Origin: Legionellaceae bacterium
GTDB taxonomy: Bacteria > Pseudomonadota > Gammaproteobacteria > Legionellales > Legionellaceae
Length of the DNA: 64,000 nucleotides
Assembly: GCA_029212465.1 (NCBI GenBank)
Contig: JARGNV010000006.1
Location: 27,439 to 91,438 of the forward strand
Direction: 5' to 3'
Part shown: positions 55,329 to 63,920 of the stretch, piece by piece
Numbering within the stretch: the first letter of the stretch is position 1
How the letters are laid out: each line of letters starts with the position of its first letter
Program-made: the position numbers and the translations under genes
Notes under the pieces: model-generated
What the model was told of the DNA's origin: nothing
What the model saw: the letters and a program-made list of their open reading frames with translations, nothing else
Databases searched by the model: none

Positions 55329-55562
55329 ATGCCAAGTTTCAACCATGCCGGTCATTATACCCCAGCACAACCAACAACCGGGGAAAATACCTTAATAGCG
55401 CAACATGAAACACTCGAAACGGAAGCCCGAGCACTCAGAGTCAGAGCAGATAAAAAGAAGGCTGAAGCAGCAAAACCATTGAGTAGGAGGGGCCTCGCAG
55501 CCCCGTCCTCTCACACCACCTCACGATGGACACCCTTGCTCGCGGCTAGTGGACCAGTTTGA
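55329..55562 (+). pseudogene. Truncated gene, 5' end of an unknown (effector-like) protein
   Basis: The real start is ATG 55329, preceded by AAAGG 7 bp upstream and by an extended -10 at 55287-55292. The first 50 residues ('MPSFNHAGHYTPAQPTTGEN' then 'TLIAQHETLETEARALRVR') look like the polar, helical start of a larger protein. At about 55483 the composition jumps to high G+C where a group II intron fragment begins, and the remaining residues are read out of intron sequence until a stop at 55560. The gene is therefore probably broken, with the rest lost. Whether a short product is made is not known. Confidence 0.5.
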
Positions 55563-55614
55563 GTCAGCCCACAGCGGACTTTCACCGCCTACACTTGCGC
55601 CATGCCCGGCGCAC
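55484..55614 (-). mobile_element. Group II intron remnant (5' domain I fragment)
   Basis: On the minus strand this stretch begins GTGCGCCGGGCATGG (the group II intron 5' end consensus GUGYG), followed by GGTGAAAGTCC at 55586-55576 and GCAAGGGTGTCC at 55539-55528, both characteristic of domain I of bacterial group II introns. It is visibly G+C-rich compared with its A+T-rich surroundings and ends in a stem of GGGGC/GCCCC. No reverse transcriptase/maturase is present. The fragment is therefore a decayed, internally deleted intron. Confidence 0.6.
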
Positions 55615-55623
55615 CTTGCGGCA

Positions 55624-55648
55624 CCTTCCCCCGCGCAGCGGGAGAAGG
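55624..55648. repeat. Terminator-like hairpin next to the intron 5' end
   Basis: An 11-bp stem with one mismatch (CCTTCCCCCGC and GCGGGAGAAGG, loop GCA) lies 9 bp upstream of the intron 5' end. Class C group II introns prefer to insert just after such hairpins. Confidence 0.55.
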
Positions 55649-55673
55649 ATATTGTTTAAAATTAATGCGTAAA

Positions 55674-56048
55674 TTACCCTTCTTTCGAATAAAGTGCTAT
55701 CGCATTACCCTCTGTATCAACTATTACTGCACGATGCCCATAAGGCCCAACTTGCTCTTTTTCTACAAGTATCACTTGCCCCGCAGCTCGCGCTGCCTCC
55801 AGTGCTTCAGATAAACGCCCTTCAACATTCAAGTACACTAACAAGCCATCTTTTGATGGTTTTCTATCTGGCATCACAGATAAACAGCCCGATACATTGT
55901 CATCAGGGTGTGGTAAAAGCCCAAACTCAAAGCCATGCTCTGATTTCTTTTGAATCGGTGCATTGAGTACTTTTTCATAAAATGCAATGGCGCGGTCTAA
56001 ATCAATTACCGGAATATCAACCCAGGCAACTGTATGTTTCACTGTCAT
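55674..56048 (-). CDS. VOC/glyoxalase-like family protein
   Basis: A 124-residue single-domain vicinal-oxygen-chelate protein. The beta-alpha-beta-beta-beta modules are recognisable: 'VAWVDIPVIDLDRAIAFYEK' in the first half, and 'VILVEKEQVGPYGHRAVIVD' with 'TEGNAIALYS' in the second, the last giving the conserved metal Glu or its neighbour. These proteins include glyoxalase I, antibiotic-binding and isomerase relatives; the substrate is not known. It precedes the thioesterase gene in the opposite sense of transcription order, 26 bp downstream of it. Confidence 0.85.
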   Translation of the reverse strand: MTVKHTVAWVDIPVIDLDRAIAFYEKVLNAPIQKKSEHGFEFGLLPHPDDNVSGCLSVMPDRKPSKDGLLVYLNVEGRLSEALEAARAAGQVILVEKEQVGPYGHRAVIVDTEGNAIALYSKEG

Positions 56049-56074
56049 GATTCACCTCATTATCAAACAAACGT

Positions 56075-56482
56075 TTAACCCCCAATTGCTGAGAGCCACT
56101 CCTCTGAAGGCAAAATCAATTTTCTTGCCTCTAAATCAAAAAAACCAAATGTTAATTTTGCACGGCTACATAAATTCCCTGCTGCATCCACCATATCTTG
56201 TTGCATCACCGCAATTCTTTTCTCATACGACAGCACTTGTGACTCGATTGTAATGGTTTCTCGTAGCATGATTTCTTTCAAAAACCTAATTTGACACTCC
56301 AAAACAATGGGGCCCTTTTTTTGCGTGCGAATCACATCAAGCCCAAACCCATGTGCCGTTAAGAGCTCCCAGCGTGCCTCTTCAAGCAACGCTAAATAAG
56401 TCGCATTGTTCACATGTCCAAAGGTATCTAAGTGATGCTCTTTAATCACAAGTTTATATTTAAATACGTCAAAATCTGTCAT
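56075..56482 (-). CDS. Hotdog-fold acyl-CoA thioesterase
   Basis: A 135-residue 4HBT/YbgC-like thioesterase. The catalytic Asp region is 'HHLDTFGHVNNATYLALLEE', with the usual helix 'ARWELLTAHGFGLDVI' behind it, and the second half begins 'LECQIRFLKEIMLRETITIE'. Such enzymes cleave short-chain acyl-CoA. It lies upstream of the VOC gene on the minus strand and is divergent from soxB. A physiological partner cannot be named. Confidence 0.88.
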   Translation of the reverse strand: MTDFDVFKYKLVIKEHHLDTFGHVNNATYLALLEEARWELLTAHGFGLDVIRTQKKGPIVLECQIRFLKEIMLRETITIESQVLSYEKRIAVMQQDMVDAAGNLCSRAKLTFGFFDLEARKLILPSEEWLSAIGG

Positions 56483-56557
56483 ACCGTTTCTACCTTCTCT
56501 TCCGTTGCATTGTTTCTTCTTGCATTAGGCACTAAGATGATATTTTAGGAGGATAAC

Positions 56558-57823
56558 ATGTCAAAGCATACCCCCTACAAATATAGCTACAAAAGTTTAT
56601 GGGCAAATGCCCGAAAAAATCATCAAAACTGGCCCAAACTATGGGAGTCTAAAACGCCAAAGCCTTCATATGATGTTGTCATTATCGGCGGCGGAGGTCA
56701 CGGACTTGCTACTGCCTACTATTTAGCAAAAAATCACGGCATCAAAAACATTGCAGTCATTGAAAAAGGCTGGCTTGGTGGTGGTGCAACCGGCCGCAAC
56801 ACGTCTATTATCCGCTCAAACTATCTCTTTGATGAAAGTACGCATCTCTACGACTTTTCTCTGCAGCTCTACGAAAACTTATCTCAAGAGCTGAACTTTA
56901 ATATCATGGTGTCACAACGAGGGGTGCTAAACCTTGCCCATAACCTCGGAGAAATTCGCACTTCAAAACGGCGTATTTATGCAAACCAATTAAATGGTAT
57001 TGATGCTGAGTGGCTCGATACAAAAGCTGTCAACAAAGTTTGTCCCATTCTCGACACAAGCACAACGGCGCGCTACCCAATTCTTGGCGCCACTTATCAA
57101 AAAAGAGGTGGCATTGCGCGTCATGATGCCGTTGCTTGGGGGTATGCACGCGCTGCAAGTCATTTAGGGGTTGATATCATTCAACACTGTGAAGTGACTG
57201 ACATTATTATTAAAAATAATCGTGTACACGGCATTCAAACCACCAAAGGCCCTATTACAGCAGGTAAGGTGGGTATTGCCGTTGCAGCGCATGCTTCACA
57301 CGTAGCAGGTATGGCAGGTATTCGCCTCCCAACACAAACCCACCCCCTACAAGCTTATGTATCAGAACCTATCAAACCGATTCTGCACTGTGTCGTCATG
57401 TCAAATGCAGTCCACGTATATTTGAGCCAAACAGACAAAGGCGAGCTTGTCATGGGAGCCGGGATTGATCAATATATTAGTTATAAAATGCGCGGCAGTT
57501 TCTCAATCATTGAAAATCAGCTGGCTGCCTGCGTACAGCTCTTTCCTTTATTCAGCAAACTTAAAGTCATGCGCACTTGGGCAGGTCTTGTAGATACCAA
57601 CCCAGATGCCTCACCTATTATCGGAAAAACGCCTGTTGATAACCTATATGTTAATTGCGGCTGGGGAACCGGTGGCTTTAAAGCAACGCCCGGGGCAGGC
57701 TATGTCTATGCACACACCATTGCAAATGATGCGCCACACGCCTTAAACCAAGCCTTTAACTATGAACGCTTTACAACTGGCGCACTCATTGACGAACACG
57801 GTGCAGCGGCAGTTGCACATTAG
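56558..57823 (+). CDS. soxB: Sarcosine oxidase subunit beta
   Basis: SoxB (421 residues) holds the FAD and covalent FMN where sarcosine is oxidised. FAD-binding motif '[20 protein letters not shown]' near residue 40; '[17 protein letters not shown]' near 78; and the C-terminal '[18 protein letters not shown]' and '[18 protein letters not shown]' that contact substrate and flavin. AGGAGG lies 7-8 bp before ATG 56558. It is the first gene of soxB-soxD-soxA-soxG, the operon of the heterotetrameric enzyme. Confidence 0.95.
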   Translation: MSKHTPYKYSYKSLWANARKNHQNWPKLWESKTPKPSYDVVIIGGGGHGLATAYYLAKNHGIKNIAVIEKGWLGGGATGRNTSIIRSNYLFDESTHLYDFSLQLYENLSQELNFNIMVSQRGVLNLAHNLGEIRTSKRRIYANQLNGIDAEWLDTKAVNKVCPILDTSTTARYPILGATYQKRGGIARHDAVAWGYARAASHLGVDIIQHCEVTDIIIKNNRVHGIQTTKGPITAGKVGIAVAAHASHVAGMAGIRLPTQTHPLQAYVSEPIKPILHCVVMSNAVHVYLSQTDKGELVMGAGIDQYISYKMRGSFSIIENQLAACVQLFPLFSKLKVMRTWAGLVDTNPDASPIIGKTPVDNLYVNCGWGTGGFKATPGAGYVYAHTIANDAPHALNQAFNYERFTTGALIDEHGAAAVAH

Positions 57824-57836
57824 GGAGAAATGTAAC

Positions 57837-58079
57837 ATGTTAAAGCTCACTTGCCCCCACTGCGGAGAACGCAACGAAACCGAATTTTCATATGGCGGAG
57901 AAGCCGATATTTTTCGTCCTCAAAATCCAGACGACCTTACAGATGAAGCATGGGCAGACTATGTTTTTTTCAGAAAAAATACCTTGGGCCCATTAAAAGA
58001 ACTTTGGCATCACGTACATGGGTGTCGCAAGTGGTTTAGCATCACTCGCAACACATGCACCAATGAGATATACAGATGA
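57837..58079 (+). CDS. soxD: Sarcosine oxidase subunit delta
   Basis: SoxD (80 residues) is the small zinc subunit. Zinc ligands appear in 'LTCPHCGERNETEFSYGGEA' (two Cys) and 'HHVHGCRKWFSITRNT' (His and Cys). GGAG precedes ATG 57837 by 8 bp, and the gene follows soxB by 13 bp. The last bases overlap soxA by 4 bp. Length and motifs match the family. Confidence 0.95.
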   Translation: MLKLTCPHCGERNETEFSYGGEADIFRPQNPDDLTDEAWADYVFFRKNTLGPLKELWHHVHGCRKWFSITRNTCTNEIYR

Positions 58080-60937
58080 GCGGCGCAAAACGGCTTCCGA
58101 CAGGGGGGCTTATAGACCGTCATACGCCACTTCATTTCACATTCAACAATAAACAATACACGGGATTTAAAGGCGATACCCTGGCCTCAGCCCTACTTGC
58201 AAATGGTGTGCATTGGGTTGCACGAAGCTTTAAATCACACAGGCCCCGCGGCATCATGACAGCTGACATGACTGAGCCTCATGCAATTGTGCAACTCGAT
58301 AAAAGAGGCCCCAACTCAGAGCCTAACCGCCTTGCCACAGAAGTATTACTCTATGAAGGATTACGTGCGCATAGTGTCAACGTTTGGCCAAGTCTTAAAT
58401 GGGATATAACAGCCATTAACCAATATCTGAGTCAATACTTGGTTGCAGGCTTTTACTACAAAACATTTATGTGGCCTAAGGCATTCTGGAAAAGGCTCTA
58501 TGAGCCCTTCATTCGAAAAAGTGCGGGCCTTGGTATTTGTGAGCACAACCCCGACACCAAAACTCACCACCGCATGGACATCCATTGTGATTTACTCATT
58601 ATAGGTGCAGGGGCTGCAGGCCTTGCCGCAGCTGAAGCAGCGTGCCTTGACAAACAATCGATAATTATCGCGGATGAGAACCCAATACTTGGCAGCACAC
58701 TTGTAGGAACCGAAAAATGCACCTGGGCACAAAAGGTCATACAAACCCTCAACCAACAAAGCGTCACTCAACTCACACGCACCACTATTTTTGGCTACTA
58801 CGAATCGAACTACCTCTGTGGTACACAGCAGTTGAAAGAAGGCTCCCGTACCTGGCATATTCATGCAAAACGCGTCATTTTAGCAACGGGTGCACATGAG
58901 CGCCCCATGACCTTTTACAATAACGACCTTCCAGGCATTATGCTTGCCTCAGCGGTTCAGAAATACCTCAACCACTATGCTGTTACCTGTGGTCAACACA
59001 TTGTGCTGTTTACCAATAACGATAGTGTTTATCCACTTGCAAAGGCTCTAATAAGTCAGGGCGTTCAGATACTTGCAATTGTTGACATGCGCCCCACCCC
59101 ACCAGACGTTCAGCTTGAAGCCCCTATTTATACTAATACACATGTGACTGAGGCCTCTGGCAAAAAACATCTTCAATCCATAACGCTTTCAAATGGCAGG
59201 AAAATAGCTTGCGACCTATTACTGGTTTCAGGTGGGTTCAATCCTGTTGTACATTTATTTAGTCAATCGGGAGGAACGCTCAAATACTGTAATATTCGCG
59301 CATGCTTTATTCCTGATAAAACACCACAAAAGGCTATCAGCGTTGGTGCCTGCAGTGGTTTATTTGAGTTAGAAGATTGCATTGTAAGCGGGCAAAAAGC
59401 CGCTCAGGATAAAGCCTTCGTGCCCCCCAACATACCTACAATTGAAGTTATCTGGGATATTCCATCTAACAAGCCCCAAGACACCGGTAAAACACACCTT
59501 GTCGATTTTGCTGAGGATGTATCCGTTGCTGACATTCAACTGGCAGCACGTGAAGGCATGGATTCGATTGAACTCATTAAGCGCTACACAACGATTGGCA
59601 TGGGGATTGATCAAGGAAAAACATCTAATGTTCGCGCCATTGGCATCCTCTCCGAACACTTGCAAAAACCGATGCAAGAAATTGGCACCACAACCTTCAG
59701 GCCTCCTTATACACCCATTACTTTTGGCGCACTCGCAGGCGCTGATATTGGTGAGTTGCTCGACCCAGTTCGCACTACCACGTTACACGAGACACATCTC
59801 AAGCTTGGTGCGATATTTGAAGATGTAGGCCAGTGGAAACGCCCTTGGTATTACCCAAAACCAGGCGAAACAGTGCAAAAAACGCTCAACCGAGAGTCGC
59901 TCGCCGTACATGAGTCCGTTGGCATACTCGATGCATCCACCCTTGGAAAAATCGAGATTCAAGGCAAAGATGCCGGACAATTTCTTGATTTAATCTACAC
60001 GAATATGTTTTCAAACCTTAAAGTGGGTGCTTGTCGCTATGGTATGATGTGCCTTGAAGATGGCATGGTATTTGATGATGGCATTACGGCACGTCTTGGT
60101 GAGCATCATTACTATATGACAACAACAACCAGTGGCGCTGCAAACGTAATCGACTGGATGGAGTTTTGGCTACAAACACAGTACCCACACCTTGACCTAT
60201 TTCTTACTTCCGTCACTGAGCAATATGGCAGTATTGTTGTGTCAGGCCCGAAAGTGCGAGAAGTGCTACAAACTGTATTTCCACATCATGCCTTTGATAA
60301 CGATGCCTTTCCCTTCATGCAAATTCAAGAAACCACCTTTGATGACATTCCCATCAAGTTTTTACGCATTAGTTTCACAGGAGAGCTATCATTTGAGGTC
60401 CATTATCCTTCACACCTAGGGCCTAAACTGTGGGCATGCATTCAGGACGCTGGAAAACCATATAACATCACCCCCTATGGTACCGAAACCATGCATATTT
60501 TACGGGCAGAAAAGGGCTTTATTATTATTGGACAAGATACTGACGGTTCGGTAACACCGCTTGATCTCAACATGAACTGGATTGTCTCGAAGAAAAAAGA
60601 TTTTTTGGGTAAACGCTCATTGAAACGACAAGATACGCAACGGAAAGACCGCAAAACCCTGGTTGGCCTCATGACCAAGCAGCCTAAAACCATTATCCCA
60701 GAAGGCGCACAACTTGTAATAAACCCCAAAGCACCCAAACCTATCCCAATGGAAGGACATGTCACCTCGAGTTATTATTCAGCTCACCTAGGACACTCGA
60801 TTGCACTTGCACTCATTAAAGATGGATTGAGTCGCATAGGAGAAACCCTCTACGCCCCAACGGAGAAAGGTGTTATCCAAGCAAAAATTGTTGCCTCGAC
60901 TTTCTACGACCCTAAAGGAGCACGTCAAAATGTCTAA
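58076..60937 (+). CDS. soxA: Sarcosine oxidase subunit alpha
   Basis: SoxA (953 residues, normal for the family) binds NAD and tetrahydrofolate. Order of domains: ferredoxin-like N-terminal segment ('FKGDTLASALLANGVHWVAR', residues 31-50), NAD/FAD-binding region with 'CDLLIIGAGAAGLAAAEA' near 171-188, a second part ('RVILATGAHERPMTF') near 265, and from about residue 590 a glycine-cleavage T-protein (GCV_T) domain, including 'NMFSNLKVGACRYGMMCLED' near 645, that transfers the methyl-derived one-carbon unit to tetrahydrofolate. Coupled to soxD and overlapping soxG by 8 bp. Confidence 0.95.
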   Translation: MSGAKRLPTGGLIDRHTPLHFTFNNKQYTGFKGDTLASALLANGVHWVARSFKSHRPRGIMTADMTEPHAIVQLDKRGPNSEPNRLATEVLLYEGLRAHSVNVWPSLKWDITAINQYLSQYLVAGFYYKTFMWPKAFWKRLYEPFIRKSAGLGICEHNPDTKTHHRMDIHCDLLIIGAGAAGLAAAEAACLDKQSIIIADENPILGSTLVGTEKCTWAQKVIQTLNQQSVTQLTRTTIFGYYESNYLCGTQQLKEGSRTWHIHAKRVILATGAHERPMTFYNNDLPGIMLASAVQKYLNHYAVTCGQHIVLFTNNDSVYPLAKALISQGVQILAIVDMRPTPPDVQLEAPIYTNTHVTEASGKKHLQSITLSNGRKIACDLLLVSGGFNPVVHLFSQSGGTLKYCNIRACFIPDKTPQKAISVGACSGLFELEDCIVSGQKAAQDKAFVPPNIPTIEVIWDIPSNKPQDTGKTHLVDFAEDVSVADIQLAAREGMDSIELIKRYTTIGMGIDQGKTSNVRAIGILSEHLQKPMQEIGTTTFRPPYTPITFGALAGADIGELLDPVRTTTLHETHLKLGAIFEDVGQWKRPWYYPKPGETVQKTLNRESLAVHESVGILDASTLGKIEIQGKDAGQFLDLIYTNMFSNLKVGACRYGMMCLEDGMVFDDGITARLGEHHYYMTTTTSGAANVIDWMEFWLQTQYPHLDLFLTSVTEQYGSIVVSGPKVREVLQTVFPHHAFDNDAFPFMQIQETTFDDIPIKFLRISFTGELSFEVHYPSHLGPKLWACIQDAGKPYNITPYGTETMHILRAEKGFIIIGQDTDGSVTPLDLNMNWIVSKKKDFLGKRSLKRQDTQRKDRKTLVGLMTKQPKTIIPEGAQLVINPKAPKPIPMEGHVTSSYYSAHLGHSIALALIKDGLSRIGETLYAPTEKGVIQAKIVASTFYDPKGARQNV

Positions 60938-61439
60938 TGTTATTAAACTGCACGAGCCTATCGGACAAATTAATATTCGTGCGAGCACACCTGAAACAAT
61001 TCAAATGCTTGAGTCACACAGCACGCTCTCTTTTCCCAAAGCACCCAACACAAGCAGCAAAACAAAAACGCAAGCACTCTTTTGGTTAGGTCCTGATGAG
61101 TGGCTCTTACTCACCGATTATGCAACGTCATACAAAACAACTACCGCACTGAAAGCGTGTATTGCAGGATACTCAGGTGCCATCACTAATGTCTCTGATA
61201 ACCGTGTCTGCTTTACCCTTTCAGGAGCTGATAGCCATATGATTTTACAACAAGGCACAGCCATCAATATCAAAGCGCTTAACCCAGGTCATGTGGTACA
61301 AACCTTATTTGCTAAAACACAAATCATCATCCACTGCATGAAACCCTATCACTATCAGTTGTTAGTTCGCACATCGTTTAAAGCATACACCGAAGCCTTC
61401 CTAGAGCGTGCCGCCCAAAACCTAGCCTTATCTTTGTAA
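60930..61439 (+). CDS. soxG: Sarcosine oxidase subunit gamma
   Basis: SoxG (169 residues) completes the heterotetramer. It has the weakly conserved gamma pattern: 'LFWLGPDEWLLLTDY' near residue 55, 'AITNVSDNRVCFTLSGADSH' near residue 88 and a C-terminal 'YQLLVRTSFKAYTEAFLERA'. ATG 60930 overlaps the end of soxA by 8 bp and follows AGGAG. The protein is somewhat shorter than the typical 190-200 residues. Its role is structural, with the folate-linked alpha subunit. Confidence 0.9.
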   Translation: MSNVIKLHEPIGQINIRASTPETIQMLESHSTLSFPKAPNTSSKTKTQALFWLGPDEWLLLTDYATSYKTTTALKACIAGYSGAITNVSDNRVCFTLSGADSHMILQQGTAINIKALNPGHVVQTLFAKTQIIIHCMKPYHYQLLVRTSFKAYTEAFLERAAQNLALSL

Positions 61440-61489
61440 GCATGCTATTTTCTTGGCAGCTTAAAACTATCTGCTAGGCCGTCGTTCCA

Positions 61490-62098
61490 ATGCCCCAAAC
61501 CTTTCGCTCAACCGCACGCCGCTTTACACGCCTATTTGCCCTACTCCTCTTTGCAGGCTTTATGCTTGGAGCGCTACATAAACAACAATGGATACTATTC
61601 ACATTGCTCATTGTTATTGGCAGCTTACACATGCACCGCAGGTTTTTGCACAATAAATCCAACGCTATTTGCGAGCTCACAGGCTTCATACTAACCACCA
61701 TACTAGGGACAAGCTGTGAGCTATGGGGCACTTACAATGAATACTGGACCTATCATGATATCCCCTCCAACCAACTGATTCCTGTGTGGATTCCTGTCGC
61801 CTGGGGCTTCACATACTTTGCATTTCACTTATTTGAAAACTGTGTTTGTCAATTAACAACGCGTCGCAGCCATAGCTTAATGGCGATTGCCTTAACCTCG
61901 TTGATACTACCTACTGTTGGAGAATATATTCCAATTTATATGGGGGTTTGGACCTACCACTGGCCATATCAATTTATGGGCGTACCACTACTTGCAAGCC
62001 TTGGAATATGGGCCGTTCATCTTGTCGTGTTTGTGACTATGAATAAGCTGAACCAAAAATACCAGTTTAATGCCACAACCTATACTTTACTGGCATAA
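61490..62098 (+). CDS. Hypothetical polytopic membrane protein
   Basis: An unrecognised 202-residue protein with five or six transmembrane segments, Trp and Tyr rich: 'LFALLLFAGFMLGAL', 'WILFTLLIVIGSLHM', then conserved-looking 'GTSCELWGTYNEYWTY', 'LIPVWIPVAWGFTYFAFHLF', and 'GVWTYHWPYQFMGVPLLASL'. The last three resemble DUF-type membrane proteins related to carotenoid or fatty-acid handling enzymes, but I cannot place it. It is 50 bp after soxG on the same strand, with a weak ribosome site, so it may be the last gene of the sox operon. Confidence 0.6.
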   Translation: MPQTFRSTARRFTRLFALLLFAGFMLGALHKQQWILFTLLIVIGSLHMHRRFLHNKSNAICELTGFILTTILGTSCELWGTYNEYWTYHDIPSNQLIPVWIPVAWGFTYFAFHLFENCVCQLTTRRSHSLMAIALTSLILPTVGEYIPIYMGVWTYHWPYQFMGVPLLASLGIWAVHLVVFVTMNKLNQKYQFNATTYTLLA

Positions 62099-62108
62099 AC
62101 CAAAAGAA

Positions 62109-62128
62109 ATGCCGACTTTCGTCGGCAT
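62109..62128 (-). terminator. Intrinsic terminator after the DegP-like gene
   Basis: An 8-bp stem ATGCCGAC/GTCGGCAT with loop GAAA in minus-strand reading, followed there by TTCTTTTGG. It lies 35 bp after the stop of the protease gene. Confidence 0.55.
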
Positions 62129-62162
62129 CCTGTGAGACGTCGTGATGTAATGTCAGAAAAAT

Positions 62163-63230
62163 CTAAAAATCTTCCGACAAATCAATGGTTTTCATCGAAA
62201 CCTTCTTAGTTTTTCCAGCACGACTCACACTCACCTCTATTTTACTACCAATCGGAATATCTGATAAAATATTATACAAATCATTATAATTACTAATTTT
62301 TTTATCATTAATGGCAACCACAGCATCTCCAAGCAGTAAGCGCCCAAATGAATCAACCTGCGCGCCGCGTAAACCCACTTTTGCAGCCGGTGTATTTTCT
62401 AACACTTGTGAAATAAAAACACCCTGGTCTTTTGCAAAGTGATTTGTAATATGGCCATCTAATGGCACAATGCCAATACCTGACATTTTAACGCGGCCAT
62501 ACTCAATCAGTTGCGGCACAACCCGCGCAATCGTCTCAGACGGCACAGCAAACCCAACGCCTGAAGACGCACCTGAGCGAGAATAAATCATCGTATTCAA
62601 ACCAATTAAACATCCTTGACTATCCAGCAAAGGTCCACCTGAATTACCAGGGTTAATCGAAGCATCGGTTTGTATCATATTACGAATATTAACCCCTGCA
62701 ATCCCTGGCACCTCTCTATCAAGCGCAGAAATAACACCTGTTGTGAGGCTATGATCAAGCCCAAACGGATTACCAATAGCCATAGTTTTTTGTCCCACCA
62801 CGAGCGTATCGGTATCGCACAATTTAAATGGCGTAAAGTGCTTAAACGTAGGGAAGTCTTTGACCGAGCTTAACTGTAATACTGCAATATCTTTTCTAGG
62901 TTCCGCACCAATCAATTTGGCTGGGACCGTTTTATCTCCAAAACTCACCATCACATGAGATGCACCATGCACGACATGATAGTTCGTAATAATATGGCCT
63001 TCTTTATCCCAAATAATGCCAGACCCTGTCCCAGAAGCCACTTCAAGTTGCTCAGAAAAGTGTGTTTGGAAGCGATTCATTCGATGTACATAAACTACTT
63101 TAGGAGAAGCTTGCTTGAAAATAGAGATAGTATTTTTTTCATCCGATGACAAGTGATCATTTGCCAAAACCACACTCGTATGCGCAATAAACAGCAATAT
63201 ACAGCCTAGTAATCTTTTTCTTTTCAACAT
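62163..63230 (-). CDS. DegP/HtrA-family periplasmic serine protease
   Basis: An HtrA-type trypsin-like protease (355 residues). A signal peptide ('RKRLLGCILLFIAHTSVVLA') leads to the catalytic domain with His in 'IITNYHVVHGASH' (near residue 85), Asp in 'PRKDIAVLQL' (near 114) and Ser in 'INPGNSGGPLLD' (near 197). One PDZ domain follows (about 255-345, ending 'IPIGSKIEVSVSRAGK'). With a single PDZ it is DegS-like in layout, but it has a cleavable signal peptide rather than an obvious anchor, so a DegQ-type quality-control protease is also possible. ATG 63230 is one codon inside the open frame and better placed after AGG. Confidence 0.9.
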   Translation of the reverse strand: MLKRKRLLGCILLFIAHTSVVLANDHLSSDEKNTISIFKQASPKVVYVHRMNRFQTHFSEQLEVASGTGSGIIWDKEGHIITNYHVVHGASHVMVSFGDKTVPAKLIGAEPRKDIAVLQLSSVKDFPTFKHFTPFKLCDTDTLVVGQKTMAIGNPFGLDHSLTTGVISALDREVPGIAGVNIRNMIQTDASINPGNSGGPLLDSQGCLIGLNTMIYSRSGASSGVGFAVPSETIARVVPQLIEYGRVKMSGIGIVPLDGHITNHFAKDQGVFISQVLENTPAAKVGLRGAQVDSFGRLLLGDAVVAINDKKISNYNDLYNILSDIPIGSKIEVSVSRAGKTKKVSMKTIDLSEDF

Positions 63231-63399
63231 CACACAGCCTCCACCGTTAAAATTATCTCAAACGATTCTAAAAATTTCATAAGCCTTGGTCAAACCCAAT
63301 TAAACAACATTATCTAGCAAGTGGAAATTACCACCTTGTTGTTCTATTATTTACCATGAAGATAAGTTTTTATACTTTACGATGTAAAGGAGAAGTACC

Positions 63400-63864
63400 A
63401 TGAATAGAACATCTATTTTATCTAAGTTAATGATGGGTATTGCCTCTATAGGCTTAAGCGCCGGCGTTTGGGCTAGCTCATCAAACACCATCGAAGATAC
63501 CTGGAATGCCACATGGGATGCAACCGCTGCTACCTGGGATGCTACTAAAGATACAGGAAAAATGGCAGCTAGCTGGGGATGGGGCATGGATGGAAAAAAT
63601 GATCCTGAATATATGGTAACCGATGCTGACACACACCAAGTTAAATTCTTAGATGGTGTCGACAAAGGCCATAAGGTCGCTGATGATGGCTCCATGATGC
63701 ACAACTATGATTGTATGAAAGGGGATAAACTTACAAATCTGAAAACGCATAAATCAGGTATTATCAAAGGGGTTAAACATCAAGGTACAATGGATGTGAT
63801 GACACCAAGCGGTAAAACCGTGCGTTATCAATATGTAACCTTTAAAGTTAAACCTGTTAAATAA
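63400..63864 (+). CDS. Small exported protein with N-terminal W-x-A-T repeats
   Basis: A 154-residue protein with a signal peptide ('LMMGIASIGLSAGVWA', cleavage after 'VWA') and a short imperfect repeat 'TWNATWDATAATWDATKDT' immediately after it. The rest is polar, about 100 residues, with no recognised domain; the last part ('KGVKHQGTMDVMTPSGKTVR') looks beta-rich. AAGGAG 8-9 bp upstream is an excellent ribosome site. It is divergent from the protease gene and has its own terminator. Function unknown; probably periplasmic or secreted. Confidence 0.65.
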   Translation: MNRTSILSKLMMGIASIGLSAGVWASSSNTIEDTWNATWDATAATWDATKDTGKMAASWGWGMDGKNDPEYMVTDADTHQVKFLDGVDKGHKVADDGSMMHNYDCMKGDKLTNLKTHKSGIIKGVKHQGTMDVMTPSGKTVRYQYVTFKVKPVK

Positions 63865-63883
63865 GATAAACTGCAGTCTAAGT

Positions 63884-63920
63884 CAGGCAAGTATGGCAAC
63901 ATACTTGCCTGTTTCGTTTC
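63884..63920 (+). terminator. Intrinsic terminator
   Basis: A 12-bp perfect stem CAGGCAAGTATG/CATACTTGCCTG with loop GCAA is followed by TTTCGTTTC. It ends the small exported-protein gene. The last 80 bases of the window (63921-64000) hold no gene I can support. Confidence 0.8.

Noticed and set aside
55602..55814. Plus-strand open frame across the intron remnant
   Set aside because: Its first part reads out of intron-derived sequence and it overlaps the clear VOC gene on the other strand; no protein-like composition.
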